Shown in pieces: positions 17,402-25,808 of a stretch of 36,763 nt of DNA (positions are counted from its first letter, which is position 1; every line of letters starts with the position of its first letter). Position numbers and translations under genes: made by a program. The notes beneath the pieces were generated by a model. That model worked only from the letters and a program-made list of their open reading frames with translations, did not search any database and was not told the DNA's origin. Origin of the DNA: Desmonostoc geniculatum HA4340-LM1 (lineage in GTDB: Bacteria > Cyanobacteriota > Cyanobacteriia > Cyanobacteriales > Nostocaceae); the NCBI GenBank assembly GCA_019359545.1, contig JAHHHB010000072.1, forward strand, positions 1-36,763, in the 5' to 3' direction.

Positions 17402-18304
17402 ATGACAACCTCAAGTTCCAAAACAGCGCTTACGTCTACAAAAACCTGGATTTGGCAAGATTTTCCTATATGTTATCAATGCCGTGGGACCACTGGACCA
17501 GCTGTTGTTCTGGTGCATGGATTTGGGGCTTCTTGGTGGCACTGGCGAAAAAATATTCCTGTATTGGCAGAGAATTGCCGCGTTTATGCCATTGATTTGA
17601 TTGGTTTTGGCGCTTCAGCCAAACCCGAACCCGGTGAAAAAATTGCCTATACGCTAGAAACCTGGGGACAGCAAGTAGCAGATTTTTGCCGGGAAGTAGT
17701 GGGTGAACCAGCTTTTTTAGTTGGAAATTCCATTGGCTGTATTGTAGCCATGCAAGCAGCGGTCAGTCAGCCAGATGTTGCTTTAGGGGTTGCTTTGCTC
17801 AACTGTTCTCTACGGTTGTTGCACGATCGCAAACGGGTAACTTTACCTTGGATTCGTCGTGCGGGAGCGCCTTTACTGCAACAGCTGTTATCTATTAAAC
17901 CAGTTGGCAAGTTCTTTTTCAATCAAGTCGCCAAACCAAAAACAGTCCGGAAAATTCTCCTCAAAGCCTACGCCAATGCAGAAGTAGTCACAGATGAATT
18001 GGTAGATATTCTGACTTCTCCAGCTAGCGATCCTGGCGCTGTGGCCGTGTTTCTGGCATTTACTTCTTATTCCACAGGACCGCTACCAGAAGACCTTTTA
18101 CCCCTGTTACCTTGTCCGGCAATTATTTTGTGGGGAGCAGCCGATCCGTGGGAACCTATTGAATTAGGTAGAGAATTAGCGAATTATCCGCAGGTACAAA
18201 AGTTTATTCCTTTAGAGGGAGTGGGGCATTGTCCCCAAGATGAAGCGCCAGAGTTAGTTAATCCAATTTTACAAGATTGGATATGGGAGCGATCGCCAGG
18301 TTGA
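17402..18304 (+). CDS. Alpha/beta-fold hydrolase
   Basis: A 300-residue hydrolase. The oxyanion region is VVLVHGFGASWWHW (about residues 35-48), with the nucleophile Ser110 in LVGNSIGC. The other triad members are probably Asp248 in WGAADPWEP and His276 in VGHCPQDEAP. Cyanobacterial relatives, including homologues of plant pheophytinase and chlorophyll dephytylase, hydrolyse phytol or other esters, but the substrate cannot be read here. The phytol kinase gene is about 9 kb away, which is only suggestive. The ATG has no clear Shine-Dalgarno. A strong terminator follows about 110 bp after the stop. Confidence 0.88.
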   Translation: MTTSSSKTALTSTKTWIWQDFPICYQCRGTTGPAVVLVHGFGASWWHWRKNIPVLAENCRVYAIDLIGFGASAKPEPGEKIAYTLETWGQQVADFCREVVGEPAFLVGNSIGCIVAMQAAVSQPDVALGVALLNCSLRLLHDRKRVTLPWIRRAGAPLLQQLLSIKPVGKFFFNQVAKPKTVRKILLKAYANAEVVTDELVDILTSPASDPGAVAVFLAFTSYSTGPLPEDLLPLLPCPAIILWGAADPWEPIELGRELANYPQVQKFIPLEGVGHCPQDEAPELVNPILQDWIWERSPG

Positions 18305-18416
18305 AATTCAGTTGAATGAAAGCTTTTATTGCTTGCCCAAACTATGTAGATAACACTAGCCTGCCAGCGCTAAAGGAGTAATTATTAAGTGCAATTTGAC
18401 AGCAAATTGCTATAAG

Positions 18417-18446
18417 AAAAAAGCCCGTTGTAACGGGCTTTTTCGT
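18417..18446 (+). terminator. Intrinsic terminator
   Basis: AAAAAGCCCGTT and AACGGGCTTTTT form a perfect GC stem with a tiny loop and T-tail, symmetric enough to work in both directions. It lies between the hydrolase gene and the last peptide-precursor gene, which converge here. Confidence 0.85.
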
Positions 18447-18615
18447 CTTTTAAGCTTAGTTTAAAGCACGGAATACAAAGCTATGCAGTTCTTCTGCCCT
18501 TGCTTTTAAACTCTGACATATTTGTTGTCAACTGTTGCTTTTTTAGCGTTGGGAATGGAAAGCCTTTTTACAAGCATTCCGGACGGCAAAAAGTGCAAGT
18601 TAAATGGGTAACAAT

Positions 18616-18786
18616 TTACCACCAGGGTCTGCGCCAACCCCAACCGCCACCCCAGCCGCGGCCCCAGCCACGGCCCCAGCCACGGCCCCAACCGCCGCCG
18701 CCCCAGTTCCCTCCAGCTAAAAGCTCCTGTTGCTCTGTGGATAGCTCGACAAGCAAATCAGACGGAATAGTTTTATTTGAAATCAT
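18616..18786 (-). CDS. Double-glycine precursor peptide with a Trp/Gly/Arg-repeat core
   Basis: A 56-residue secreted peptide precursor. Residues 1-26 are a leader with DLLVELSTEQQELLAGG, the double-glycine signal cut by C39 peptidases. The predicted 30-residue core contains only G, W, R, N and P: nine Trp and five Arg, with three GRGW units in a row, a GGGW unit, and RRPWW at the end. Tryptophans fall every fourth residue. The core is coded by 12-bp tandem repeats (about 18648-18690), suggesting growth by slippage. The start is the second of two ATGs (18789 or 18786), six bases after GTGAGG. The exporter genes lie upstream on the same strand. Function unknown; membrane-active or cell-surface peptide are both possible, and no modification enzyme is visible. 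Confidence 0.85.
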   Translation of the reverse strand: MISNKTIPSDLLVELSTEQQELLAGGNWGGGGWGRGWGRGWGRGWGGGWGWRRPWW

Positions 18787-19749
18787 CATACACCTCACTT
18801 GCTTAGTTAACTTGAAAAGAATATGGAGGTGATACAAATAAATGTGGTTCTTCAGTACTTGTTATGGTGAACTTCTAATTAAGCATCAGAACTTGACTTT
18901 AAAATCAAGGCTAGAAGCCTAAATTTCGTCCCCAAACATCAAATGCTAACAATAGCGGCTGTTATTATTGCCCAGCAGGGTCTCAAGCTTTTTTACAGAC
19001 GTATTAGCACCATAAATAATGAAGATCCATAAATGTTGAAACAAACATCAAGATGTACCACCTCTTATTTATTATTAAGAACCAATTTTTATCTAAATTA
19101 ACTATTCTAAGGTGGTAAAAAAATTATCTAAATATCTAACTTTTGGCTCATGTTTAATATTTTTGAAAGTTGAACAAAAATTTTAATAGCGTACTCTGCT
19201 CTTGCTTTTATTGTGTAAGGATTCAGGTTAGTAAGAGTTGACAGAGATAACAAGATGGGAAAGCATCAGTTTCATGAATAATAAAGTGCCGCCACAGGAA
19301 AGCGATGAGGGACTTTACCAATTATCTTGTTATAAAGTTATAACTCAAAAACCTAAAATGCATTTTTTATTCTTCGATCGAGTTATTTTATTATATTTAT
19401 AAATCAGTAGCACCTATACTGGTAAAATACCTATATAGGTGCTAAATTAAAGCTGCGCTATTGAGTTATACAATCAAAAAATTGCTAGTCAAGTAGCTAA
19501 AACTATTTGCACATAGGGTAAGAAAGAGAAACAAAAAAGTAAGTGCGACACCTAACATCTACTTTTCCGATCTCTGGTCTATTGATTTAATGTCTTGAGA
19601 GGACATAGTAGACCGCGTAAACTCTCTCAAACTCTGATTTACCTTCAGTTAGCTATGTGAGTTTACTTATTCTCTACTAATTGCAAAGTTTAAGCTACAA
19701 GACTAGTCACTAGTTAGATTTTAAAGACCGACACTGACTATAAGCCAGA
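18787..19749. other. Long intergenic region between precursor genes
   Basis: 963 bp with no supported gene. It contains a 43-codon plus-strand frame (19274-19405) without a ribosome binding site, and at 19614-19642 a 29-nt stretch that resembles the one at 25176-25205 (22 of 30 aligned positions). Promoter elements for the precursor gene at 18786 must lie in its left part. Confidence 0.4.
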
Positions 19750-19941
19750 TTAGTCTCTCTCACCTATTTCGACCTTTTCGGCTTTCCCCTTGTAGTAGAA
19801 GTCCTCACCTTTAGGAAACAAGAAGAAGTAGCCTTTTTTGAAGTATTTGCCTTCTTTTCCTTCTTTTCCTCCAGCCAGAAGCTGTTGTTCTTCTGTGGAT
19901 AGCTCCACAAGTAAATCAGACATAACGATTTGATTTGACAT
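19750..19941 (-). CDS. Double-glycine precursor peptide with a Lys/Gly/aromatic core
   Basis: A 63-residue precursor. Its leader ends DLLVELSTEEQQLLAGG, almost the same as that of the Trp-rich precursor. The predicted core of 38 residues starts KEGKEGKYFKKGYFF and is rich in Lys, Glu, Gly, Phe and Tyr, with GEDFYYKGK later on. The core is thus strongly charged and aromatic but shares no sequence with the other cores. ATG 19941 is chosen because GTGAGG lies eight bases before it; an ATG at 19923 would cut into the leader. It lies between the exporter-linked precursor and the Trp-rich precursor, all on the minus strand, so it is likely an export substrate of the same transporter. Confidence 0.8.
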   Translation of the reverse strand: MSNQIVMSDLLVELSTEEQQLLAGGKEGKEGKYFKKGYFFLFPKGEDFYYKGKAEKVEIGERD

Positions 19942-19975
19942 AGTTTTTGACCTCACTTACTTCTATAGATGTTGT

Positions 19976-20006
19976 ACACATATGCACGACAAGCATACAT
20001 ATGTGT
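19976..20006. promoter_or_regulatory. Inverted repeat before the Lys-rich precursor gene
   Basis: Arms ACACATATG (19976-19984) and CATATGTGT (19998-20006) with a 13-nt spacer lie 35-65 nt upstream of the start at 19941. It could be a regulator site or part of the 5' UTR; nothing further supports it. Confidence 0.3.
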
Positions 20007-20547
20007 TATACACCTATGCTTTCAGTTGTAAACTTATGTTTTACAATTTAAATGCCCCTAAAGTTATAAATCAAAAAACTAAATTTATAACTTTCAACTG
20101 ATGGAAACTGTATTCTAAATGCAAATAAATTTTTCTCATTATGAAGATATGAAAATCCTCAATTATGGGTAAAAAATTTATTGCTTTCTCTCTTTTTATT
20201 TCTGTATAATATACGACTCATATTTTATTTTTACGAAGCTAGGTACACCTTTATTCCTTCTTCCCAGTTCCCAGTAAAGGTCCCTTACCTCTATGAGTGA
20301 TTCTCCAAATCAAATCGGATTGCTATAGTATGCTAGTATTGCCTCACGGATAAAAAAGCAAAGCTAATTTATAGCTTTTCCTAGTCTGCTGAGGTACAAA
20401 TCTTTGCGTACCTCTGCGCTTTACTTTGCGTCCCTTTGTGTTTCAAAATATTATCTGTACCTCACTTAACTCGAAATCGCTATATAGTTATAGAGACTAG
20501 ATAGAGGATGTTTCCACAACCATTAATTTTTACGGAAAAACTAATGT
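20007..20547. other. Intergenic region with a dispersed repeat and an orphan GTGAGG site
   Basis: No gene is supported. Bases 20383-20446 are a common cyanobacterial repeat (TTTGCGTACCTCTGCGCTTTA, then CTTTGCGTCCCTTTGTG). Directly next to it, the minus strand reads TTAAGTGAGG (20460-20469), like the ribosome-binding leader of three precursor genes, but no start codon follows. Confidence 0.45.
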
Positions 20548-20865
20548 TTATGAAAATAAGCCACTTAGAAAATTACTGACAAAATTATTTAACATATTTC
20601 CAACTTTCATGGAGGAGGGTATTTCTGATGCGATCGAATATCCTATCGTAGTCTGTGACAAATTATATCCAGTTTTTTGTAATGACATATCACCATTTGA
20701 AAGTTTTAAGTTACTATATGCATCAGTTTGAATGCTAGTTTGCTGAATGATAAAGTTGCTTGTGCTTAGTATATTTATGCTTTGTCCAGCACATGAGGCT
20801 TCCTGTTCTTGTTCAGACAGTTCCCTAAGTAATTCAGAGTTGTCAGATTTAGTATTTTCAGACAT
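20548..20865 (-). CDS. Exporter-linked precursor-like peptide with Ala-Gly-Gln leader end
   Basis: A 105-residue protein that starts 30 nt after the stop of the C39-peptidase exporter, so it is almost certainly in the same transcript. The N-terminus SELLRELSEQEQEASCAGQ has the leader pattern of its neighbours (ELLxxLSxxEQE), but the cleavage motif reads AGQ instead of AGG, and a Cys precedes it. The following 79 residues are rich in Ser, Asn, Gln, Ile and Leu, with little charge, and end with a hydrophobic FVSNFLSGLFS. It may be a peptide cut after Ala-Gly at an unusual site, a peptide exported uncut, or a helper such as an immunity or chaperone-like protein. I cannot decide between these. 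Confidence 0.75.
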   Translation of the reverse strand: MSENTKSDNSELLRELSEQEQEASCAGQSINILSTSNFIIQQTSIQTDAYSNLKLSNGDMSLQKTGYNLSQTTIGYSIASEIPSSMKVGNMLNNFVSNFLSGLFS

Positions 20866-20895
20866 AGTTTTATTTTCTCACGGTGATTAAAATTT

Positions 20896-23064
20896 TTACA
20901 GTGACAAAAACTTTAAATGCTCTCCTGGTTGAGAGAGAAAAGTTTCTGGGGTACCTTGTAATTGCACCTGACCTTTGTCTAGTAGCACGATCCAATCAGC
21001 TCGATTAATAACACTAGGACGATGAGTGATCAAAATCGTAGTTTTGCCTTTTCGGTATTCCAAAAGCCGATCTAGTACATGAGATTCACTTATTGGATCG
21101 AGTCCAGCGGTGGCTTCATCTAAAATTAGTACAGGTGGATTAGTGAGGATGCCTCTGGCGATCGCCAAGCGTTGTCTTTGTCCACCAGAGAGATTTGCTC
21201 CAAATTCTCCTAAAACAGTTTGATATTTATTTGGAAGTTGACTGATAAACTCGTCTGCATCAGCTATCTGGCAAGCTTTGACAATCTCTTCAAAGGAAAT
21301 GTAAGGCGTTCCTAAGCGAAAGTTTTCCAAAATCGAGCGACTCCAGAAATGAGGTTCTTGGGGTACATAAATTACTTGTTGTCTTAAGCAATCAAGGGCA
21401 AGATCTTGGATGTTAAAAAAACCAATACGAATATTGCCAGATTGGGCTTCATATAAGCCTGCTATTAATTTTGCTAAAGTACTTTTGCCACACCCTGACT
21501 CACCAATCAAAGCAATAACTTTTCCTCCAGGAAGTTTAAGAGAAAAATCTTCTATTAAGTCAATTCTGCCAGCGTGGTGAAATTGGAGATGCGAACAACG
21601 AATGTCTGCATCACCAGAGATTTCAGCAAACGGCTTTTGGCGATCGCCGGATGCTTCCGGTGTAGTATCGATAACTTCCAACAAGCGAATAATTGCTGTT
21701 TGGGAACGAATATAATCATCTGCTAAACCAACTATAGAGTTAATTAAAGCGAAAACGTTGATCTGTAAGGCGTTAAAAGCCAGCATTTGACCTATGCTTA
21801 ATTCTTTATTAATCACCAAAATGCTTCCTAGTCCAAGCAAAATGATGCCGCCAATGGTGGATATCAATCTGGCTAGGGTACTGTTGATAATTCCGATTTG
21901 CATAGTACTGAAAGTCAGATTGGCGAGACGACCAAAACGACTTTGAAATTCATCCCAGAATTGGGGAGCGGCGTTTGTGGTTTTAACTACCTGTGCGCCT
22001 TTAAATGTTTCCACTAAAACACCTTGATTTTCCGAACCCAAGACCAAAGCGCTGCGTGTTTTTTGTTGGAGGATGGGTAAGAAAGGTAGGCTAGATATGG
22101 CCATTAACAAGGCGATGAAAAGAACTGCTAATGTTAATCGCCAGCTATAAAACAGCATGAAGCAAAAAGAAACTACTGCAATGAAAAACTGGCTAGGTAA
22201 AAGAATTACTATCTCCGATATCAGCTGGTTGATAATATTGATATCTCGTAGTCGGCTGGTGATTTCGCCACTGCGGCGGGCTTCGTAATAATTTAAGGGC
22301 AATTGGAGAATTTTTCGCCCGAACTCCAAGACTAGCCCTAATTGCAGCCGTTGACTAAAATGAGAGATCATTATGGCTTGCAATACTTGCAATCCACTGC
22401 TAAACAAGCTCATAACAACCACGCCTGAGACAACAACAGTCAGTAACTGAGTATCTCCGCGTACTAAAACATCATCTGTGAGCAGTTGTATGAGGATGGG
22501 AGTACCTAAAGCTAGCACGCCTAAGACAATGTTGAGCATCAAAACCTGACTCAACAGCCCACGATAAGGCAAAATACGGACTAAAAAGCGCCTCAAGCCA
22601 CCTTTTTCTTGTTCTTGGGGCTGCTCATAAAAGCGATCTGGATCTGGCTCCAGCAAAAGCATAACGCCATTCCAAGCTGTTGTTAACTCTTGTCGGCTGA
22701 CATAACGGATGCCTACACCTGGATCGGCAATGACGTACTTCTTACCCCGCTTGTTATATAAAACAACCCAGTGGTGACCATGCCAATGAATAATTGCTGG
22801 CAGAGATATTTCTGTAATTCTGTCTATAATTGCTGGTGAAGCTTTAACTGCCCTGGCATTAAAACCTAAAGTCTCAGAGCCGCGTTTTAGACCTAGTAAA
22901 GTTGTTCCAAGCTGTCCCGTTCCGACTGCTTCTCGGCTGCGATTAATGCTTAAGAAACGCCCGTAATGCTTGGAAATCGACGCCAGACAAGCTGCACCAC
23001 AATCTTCTTCACTTAACTGCGAAACGCACTGGTAATTTTTATGAAGTTTCAGTTGACGAAACAT
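20896..23064 (-). CDS. Peptidase-containing ABC exporter (C39 family)
   Basis: Cuts leader peptides after the double-glycine motif and pumps the cores across the inner membrane. From ATG 23064 it is 722 residues. The N-terminal C39 domain has Cys22 in SEEDCGAACL, His98 in HGHHWVVLYN and Asp114 in VIADPGVG, so the catalytic triad is intact. A six-helix membrane domain covers roughly residues 160-440. The nucleotide-binding domain shows Walker A GESGCGKST, the signature LSGGQRQR, Walker B VLILDEATAGLD and the switch His in ITHRPS. It follows the HlyD adaptor gene by 163 bp and precedes a leader-bearing peptide by 30 nt. The start codon is uncertain (GTG 23070 or TTG 23097 are open); no strong Shine-Dalgarno is seen. 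Confidence 0.95.
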   Translation of the reverse strand: MFRQLKLHKNYQCVSQLSEEDCGAACLASISKHYGRFLSINRSREAVGTGQLGTTLLGLKRGSETLGFNARAVKASPAIIDRITEISLPAIIHWHGHHWVVLYNKRGKKYVIADPGVGIRYVSRQELTTAWNGVMLLLEPDPDRFYEQPQEQEKGGLRRFLVRILPYRGLLSQVLMLNIVLGVLALGTPILIQLLTDDVLVRGDTQLLTVVVSGVVVMSLFSSGLQVLQAIMISHFSQRLQLGLVLEFGRKILQLPLNYYEARRSGEITSRLRDINIINQLISEIVILLPSQFFIAVVSFCFMLFYSWRLTLAVLFIALLMAISSLPFLPILQQKTRSALVLGSENQGVLVETFKGAQVVKTTNAAPQFWDEFQSRFGRLANLTFSTMQIGIINSTLARLISTIGGIILLGLGSILVINKELSIGQMLAFNALQINVFALINSIVGLADDYIRSQTAIIRLLEVIDTTPEASGDRQKPFAEISGDADIRCSHLQFHHAGRIDLIEDFSLKLPGGKVIALIGESGCGKSTLAKLIAGLYEAQSGNIRIGFFNIQDLALDCLRQQVIYVPQEPHFWSRSILENFRLGTPYISFEEIVKACQIADADEFISQLPNKYQTVLGEFGANLSGGQRQRLAIARGILTNPPVLILDEATAGLDPISESHVLDRLLEYRKGKTTILITHRPSVINRADWIVLLDKGQVQLQGTPETFLSQPGEHLKFLSL

Positions 23065-23227
23065 GACCACTAGACCTATCAAAAAATTGGTTGACAAAGT
23101 TAGCAGAGCAATTACAGCAGTTTTTAGGTATTTAGATCGGCATTGAGATGGGGAATAGGGAATAGGGAGCGGTGTAGTTCAATTACTTGAAAAGTGCTGT
23201 GATGTTTGATAAAGTCCTATTCTGAGA

Positions 23228-24736
23228 TTAAAAATTCGTGATTAATCGAGCTTTTCTCAGAATGAACTGAAGTACTGTTTCTTGGCGGGAAATGATATCA
23301 GCTCTACCCTCCATACCAGATTTCAGATGACATTGCCGATCGCCTCTGGCTAAATATAAAGTCTGCGGCTGAATGCTGACTTCATAGGCAACCGCTTGTG
23401 GAACCCTTGAATCTGCACTCTTTTTCGCAATTGGTAGGGCGTCTGGTGCGATTGTTTCGACAATTCCTTGAAGAGTGCCATAGTCTGGATAAGGACAAGC
23501 AGAAACCTGCATTTTAACTTTTTGTCCTGGTTTCACCTTGTCAATATCTTGAGCCGGCACATAAGCTTTGATTAGTACTGGGGCATCAAGGGGAGCGATG
23601 TTGGCGATCGCTTCACTTGGTTGCACTACCTGCCCTGGGTTACGAAGATTTAATTGTAGTAATGTACCTTCGATTGGCGATCGAATTATACTTCTATTCA
23701 AGTCGGTTTCTACCTGTTGCAGTTCTTTCCTAGTGCTAGCGAGTTGTTTTTGGAGTTCAAGGCGTTGCTGCAATAGAGTTTCTCGTTCTTTTTTTAAAGC
23801 TGCTAAGGTAACTTCACCCTTTGCTTTTTCTTGCTCGATCTCTTCAGATGCCACAGTTACAAGAGCATTACTGGGATCGATAGCGGTTTTAGCTTTGTCT
23901 AGGTTCGTTTGGGCAACCTTAAAAGCTTGTTCTTTTTCCTCTAAAAGATTTTTAGCGCTGACTTTCGCTTGTTCTAGCTTCGCCTCAGCAGACTTTACCT
24001 CTTGTTGTTTTTCCTCAAACAGAGTGCGAGAAACAGCTCCCGACGCTACTATTGGCTGCAATCGCTCTTGTTGCACCTTTGCTAATATCAAAGCTGCTTC
24101 AGCTTCTTGCACAGTTGCTGTTAATACTTTTTCTCTCTGTAATCGCTCTAACTGTGCCCTGGTTAACACTAAAGCTGTTTCTGCCTGGGTCATATCAGCT
24201 CTAGCTTTGATTTGCTGATCTTGATAGTTGCGTTGGGTACCACTTAGCTGAGCTTGTGCAGCGATGAGCGTGCGATTAATTAAGTCTGTCTGGGCTGCAA
24301 TCTGAGTATCTATTTCACGAATCTGAGCATCTATTTGACTTAGTTGTAATTTACTCTGCCCAATACTATTTTGTAGTTGGCGCTTTTGAGCTTGAAGGCT
24401 GGAATCATCAACATAAGCAATAGCTTCCCCTTCAGTCACTACCTGATTTTCTTTAGTTTCAATCTTTTCAACAATGCCAGCAATAGCGGACTGAACAACG
24501 CGCAGTTCTCCTACAGGTCGAATACTGGCAGGGACTTTGACTGTAACGTTGTAACTGACAACAGATGTTAGACTTACCCCTGCCACAAAAATGCTCAAGA
24601 CAACTGCCCCTGCAATGTTTGTCCATTTACCAATATGAGGGAGAAACTCGTTAAGCTCAACTAAATGAAGCTGGTCTGGTAATGGTTCATTAAATCTATT
24701 CTCTGAATAGTTTTCCTCGCGGTGTAAAAAGTTCAC
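23228..24736 (-). CDS. HlyD-family adaptor (membrane fusion protein)
   Basis: The periplasmic adaptor that links the ABC exporter to the outer membrane, as in type I secretion. The 502-residue chain has one membrane helix near residues 38-60 (NIAGAVVLSIFVAGVSLTSV). A lipoyl-like half (VVQSAIAGIVEKIETKENQVV) comes next, then a long coiled coil from about 90 to 340 rich in Ala, Gln, Glu and Leu, the second lipoyl half (SIIRSPIEGTLLQLNLRNPG), and a C-terminal beta-barrel (APVLIKAYVPAQDIDKVKPG). It starts with GTG at 24736, nine bases after AAGGG. It is upstream of the exporter on the same strand; the outer-membrane partner (TolC-like) is not in the window. Confidence 0.93.
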   Translation of the reverse strand: MNFLHREENYSENRFNEPLPDQLHLVELNEFLPHIGKWTNIAGAVVLSIFVAGVSLTSVVSYNVTVKVPASIRPVGELRVVQSAIAGIVEKIETKENQVVTEGEAIAYVDDSSLQAQKRQLQNSIGQSKLQLSQIDAQIREIDTQIAAQTDLINRTLIAAQAQLSGTQRNYQDQQIKARADMTQAETALVLTRAQLERLQREKVLTATVQEAEAALILAKVQQERLQPIVASGAVSRTLFEEKQQEVKSAEAKLEQAKVSAKNLLEEKEQAFKVAQTNLDKAKTAIDPSNALVTVASEEIEQEKAKGEVTLAALKKERETLLQQRLELQKQLASTRKELQQVETDLNRSIIRSPIEGTLLQLNLRNPGQVVQPSEAIANIAPLDAPVLIKAYVPAQDIDKVKPGQKVKMQVSACPYPDYGTLQGIVETIAPDALPIAKKSADSRVPQAVAYEVSIQPQTLYLARGDRQCHLKSGMEGRADIISRQETVLQFILRKARLITNF

Positions 24737-25808
24737 ATTAGTGCACCCTTTGTGTTGAATTGATACATGAAAAATCAGCTTTATCTAATGTCAACCTCAA
24801 ACCCATTTTGCTGCAAAGCAAATTATTTAGCATAACTTGATTGCAAATCGCACGCGACAGAAAATATATACCTTTGGTAATAGGTCGCAGGGCATAAGGA
24901 AAATCTAAAGCCCATATTTACGTGGCAAAAAGTAATAGATTGCTCATCGTAAATTTGACCTATAAAATAATTCCAATGCGGAATATCCTGTAAAAATGAG
25001 TGTTTGCTGAATTTCCGGATGAAAAAGTAATGTATGCTGGCCAAAATTGCCAGCATAATGTTTGATAATTGTCTATAATTGGTGAAGGGGTAAGAGAAAG
25101 TTATACGCGAACTAAGCGAATTTATCTTTCTCAGGATTCAAACGCTAGATAATGCGTTAAGAAGACGGAGGAGAACGCTCAAACTCCCTCAAAGTCCTCA
25201 CTTACGTTGAGCGAGTTATTATAAGCTCCTCCTACCCCCTTTTTATTTTCAAACAAAAGGATTTCAACAAAAAACCTGCATCTCGGTATCTAGATGTTTA
25301 CTCGATATATAGAGGAAAATAACAAGCAAATCGTGAAATTACTTAGCGATACAGTGCTTGTATTTATTTGGAGTTCTGGTCAGGTAATAAAGAAAGGATA
25401 AAAAATTGATTCACTTTTAACTGGGTGAAAAATCTTACTTGCAATTTCCTCTCTCATACCCTTCTACCTAACTATTTTGGTAGATGATGAAGGTGTAAAA
25501 AAGCTCTTAAATCTGCGGTTGTTTTGACTGGCATAACAAGTATCAACTTTGAGTGCCAAGATTATCCAGCACCCCCATAATAATAGAATGGGTGGTGCTG
25601 TCTGGAGAAATCACACAAGTAGTCTTTGTAAAACCAGCTATGAAGTTCAAAGTTGCAGATTTCAGCTAAGAGAAGTCAGAAAAGGTGAAAGTTAAAAGCC
25701 AAAAGGTACAAGAAAGATTTTTGACGTTTTATTTTTTACTTTCTCTTCTTTTTCTGCTTAAATTTGCTAAACGCTTTGATATTATGGCTGATTTTCTCAG
25801 ATTGCCTG
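24737..25808. other. Long region between the first precursor gene and the adaptor gene
   Basis: 1,072 bp with no convincing gene. A stem with arms ATGCTGGC and GCCAGCAT lies at 25034-25056. The minus strand reads GTAAGTGAGG at 25196-25205, the same as the ribosome-binding leader of the precursor at 26090, without a start codon behind it. A degenerate AAAAGG/AAAGTT repeat lies near 25670-25750. The promoter of the adaptor-exporter genes should be here. Confidence 0.45.
25034..25056 (-). terminator. Stem-loop upstream of the adaptor gene
   Basis: Perfect 8-bp arms ATGCTGGC/GCCAGCAT with a 7-nt loop, followed on the minus strand by a T-containing stretch. It could be a weak terminator or attenuator between the first precursor gene and the adaptor gene. 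Confidence 0.4.

Noticed and set aside
18455..18525. Minus-strand stretch reading SLKARAEELHSFVFRALN before a stop
   Set aside because: It looks protein-like but has an upstream stop after about 23 codons and no start codon, so it could only be a remnant and cannot be supported.
18506..18832. Open frames on both strands over the Trp-rich precursor (for example a Pro/Gln/Arg-rich plus-strand frame)
   Set aside because: They are complements or frame shifts of the 12-bp repeats; only the minus-strand frame has the double-glycine leader and a ribosome binding site.
19274..19405. 43-codon plus-strand frame in the precursor region
   Set aside because: No ribosome binding site, no family resemblance, and a length expected by chance.
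24823..25056. 77-codon frame between the first precursor and the adaptor gene
   Set aside because: It starts within a stem-loop, has no ribosome binding site and no leader or family pattern.
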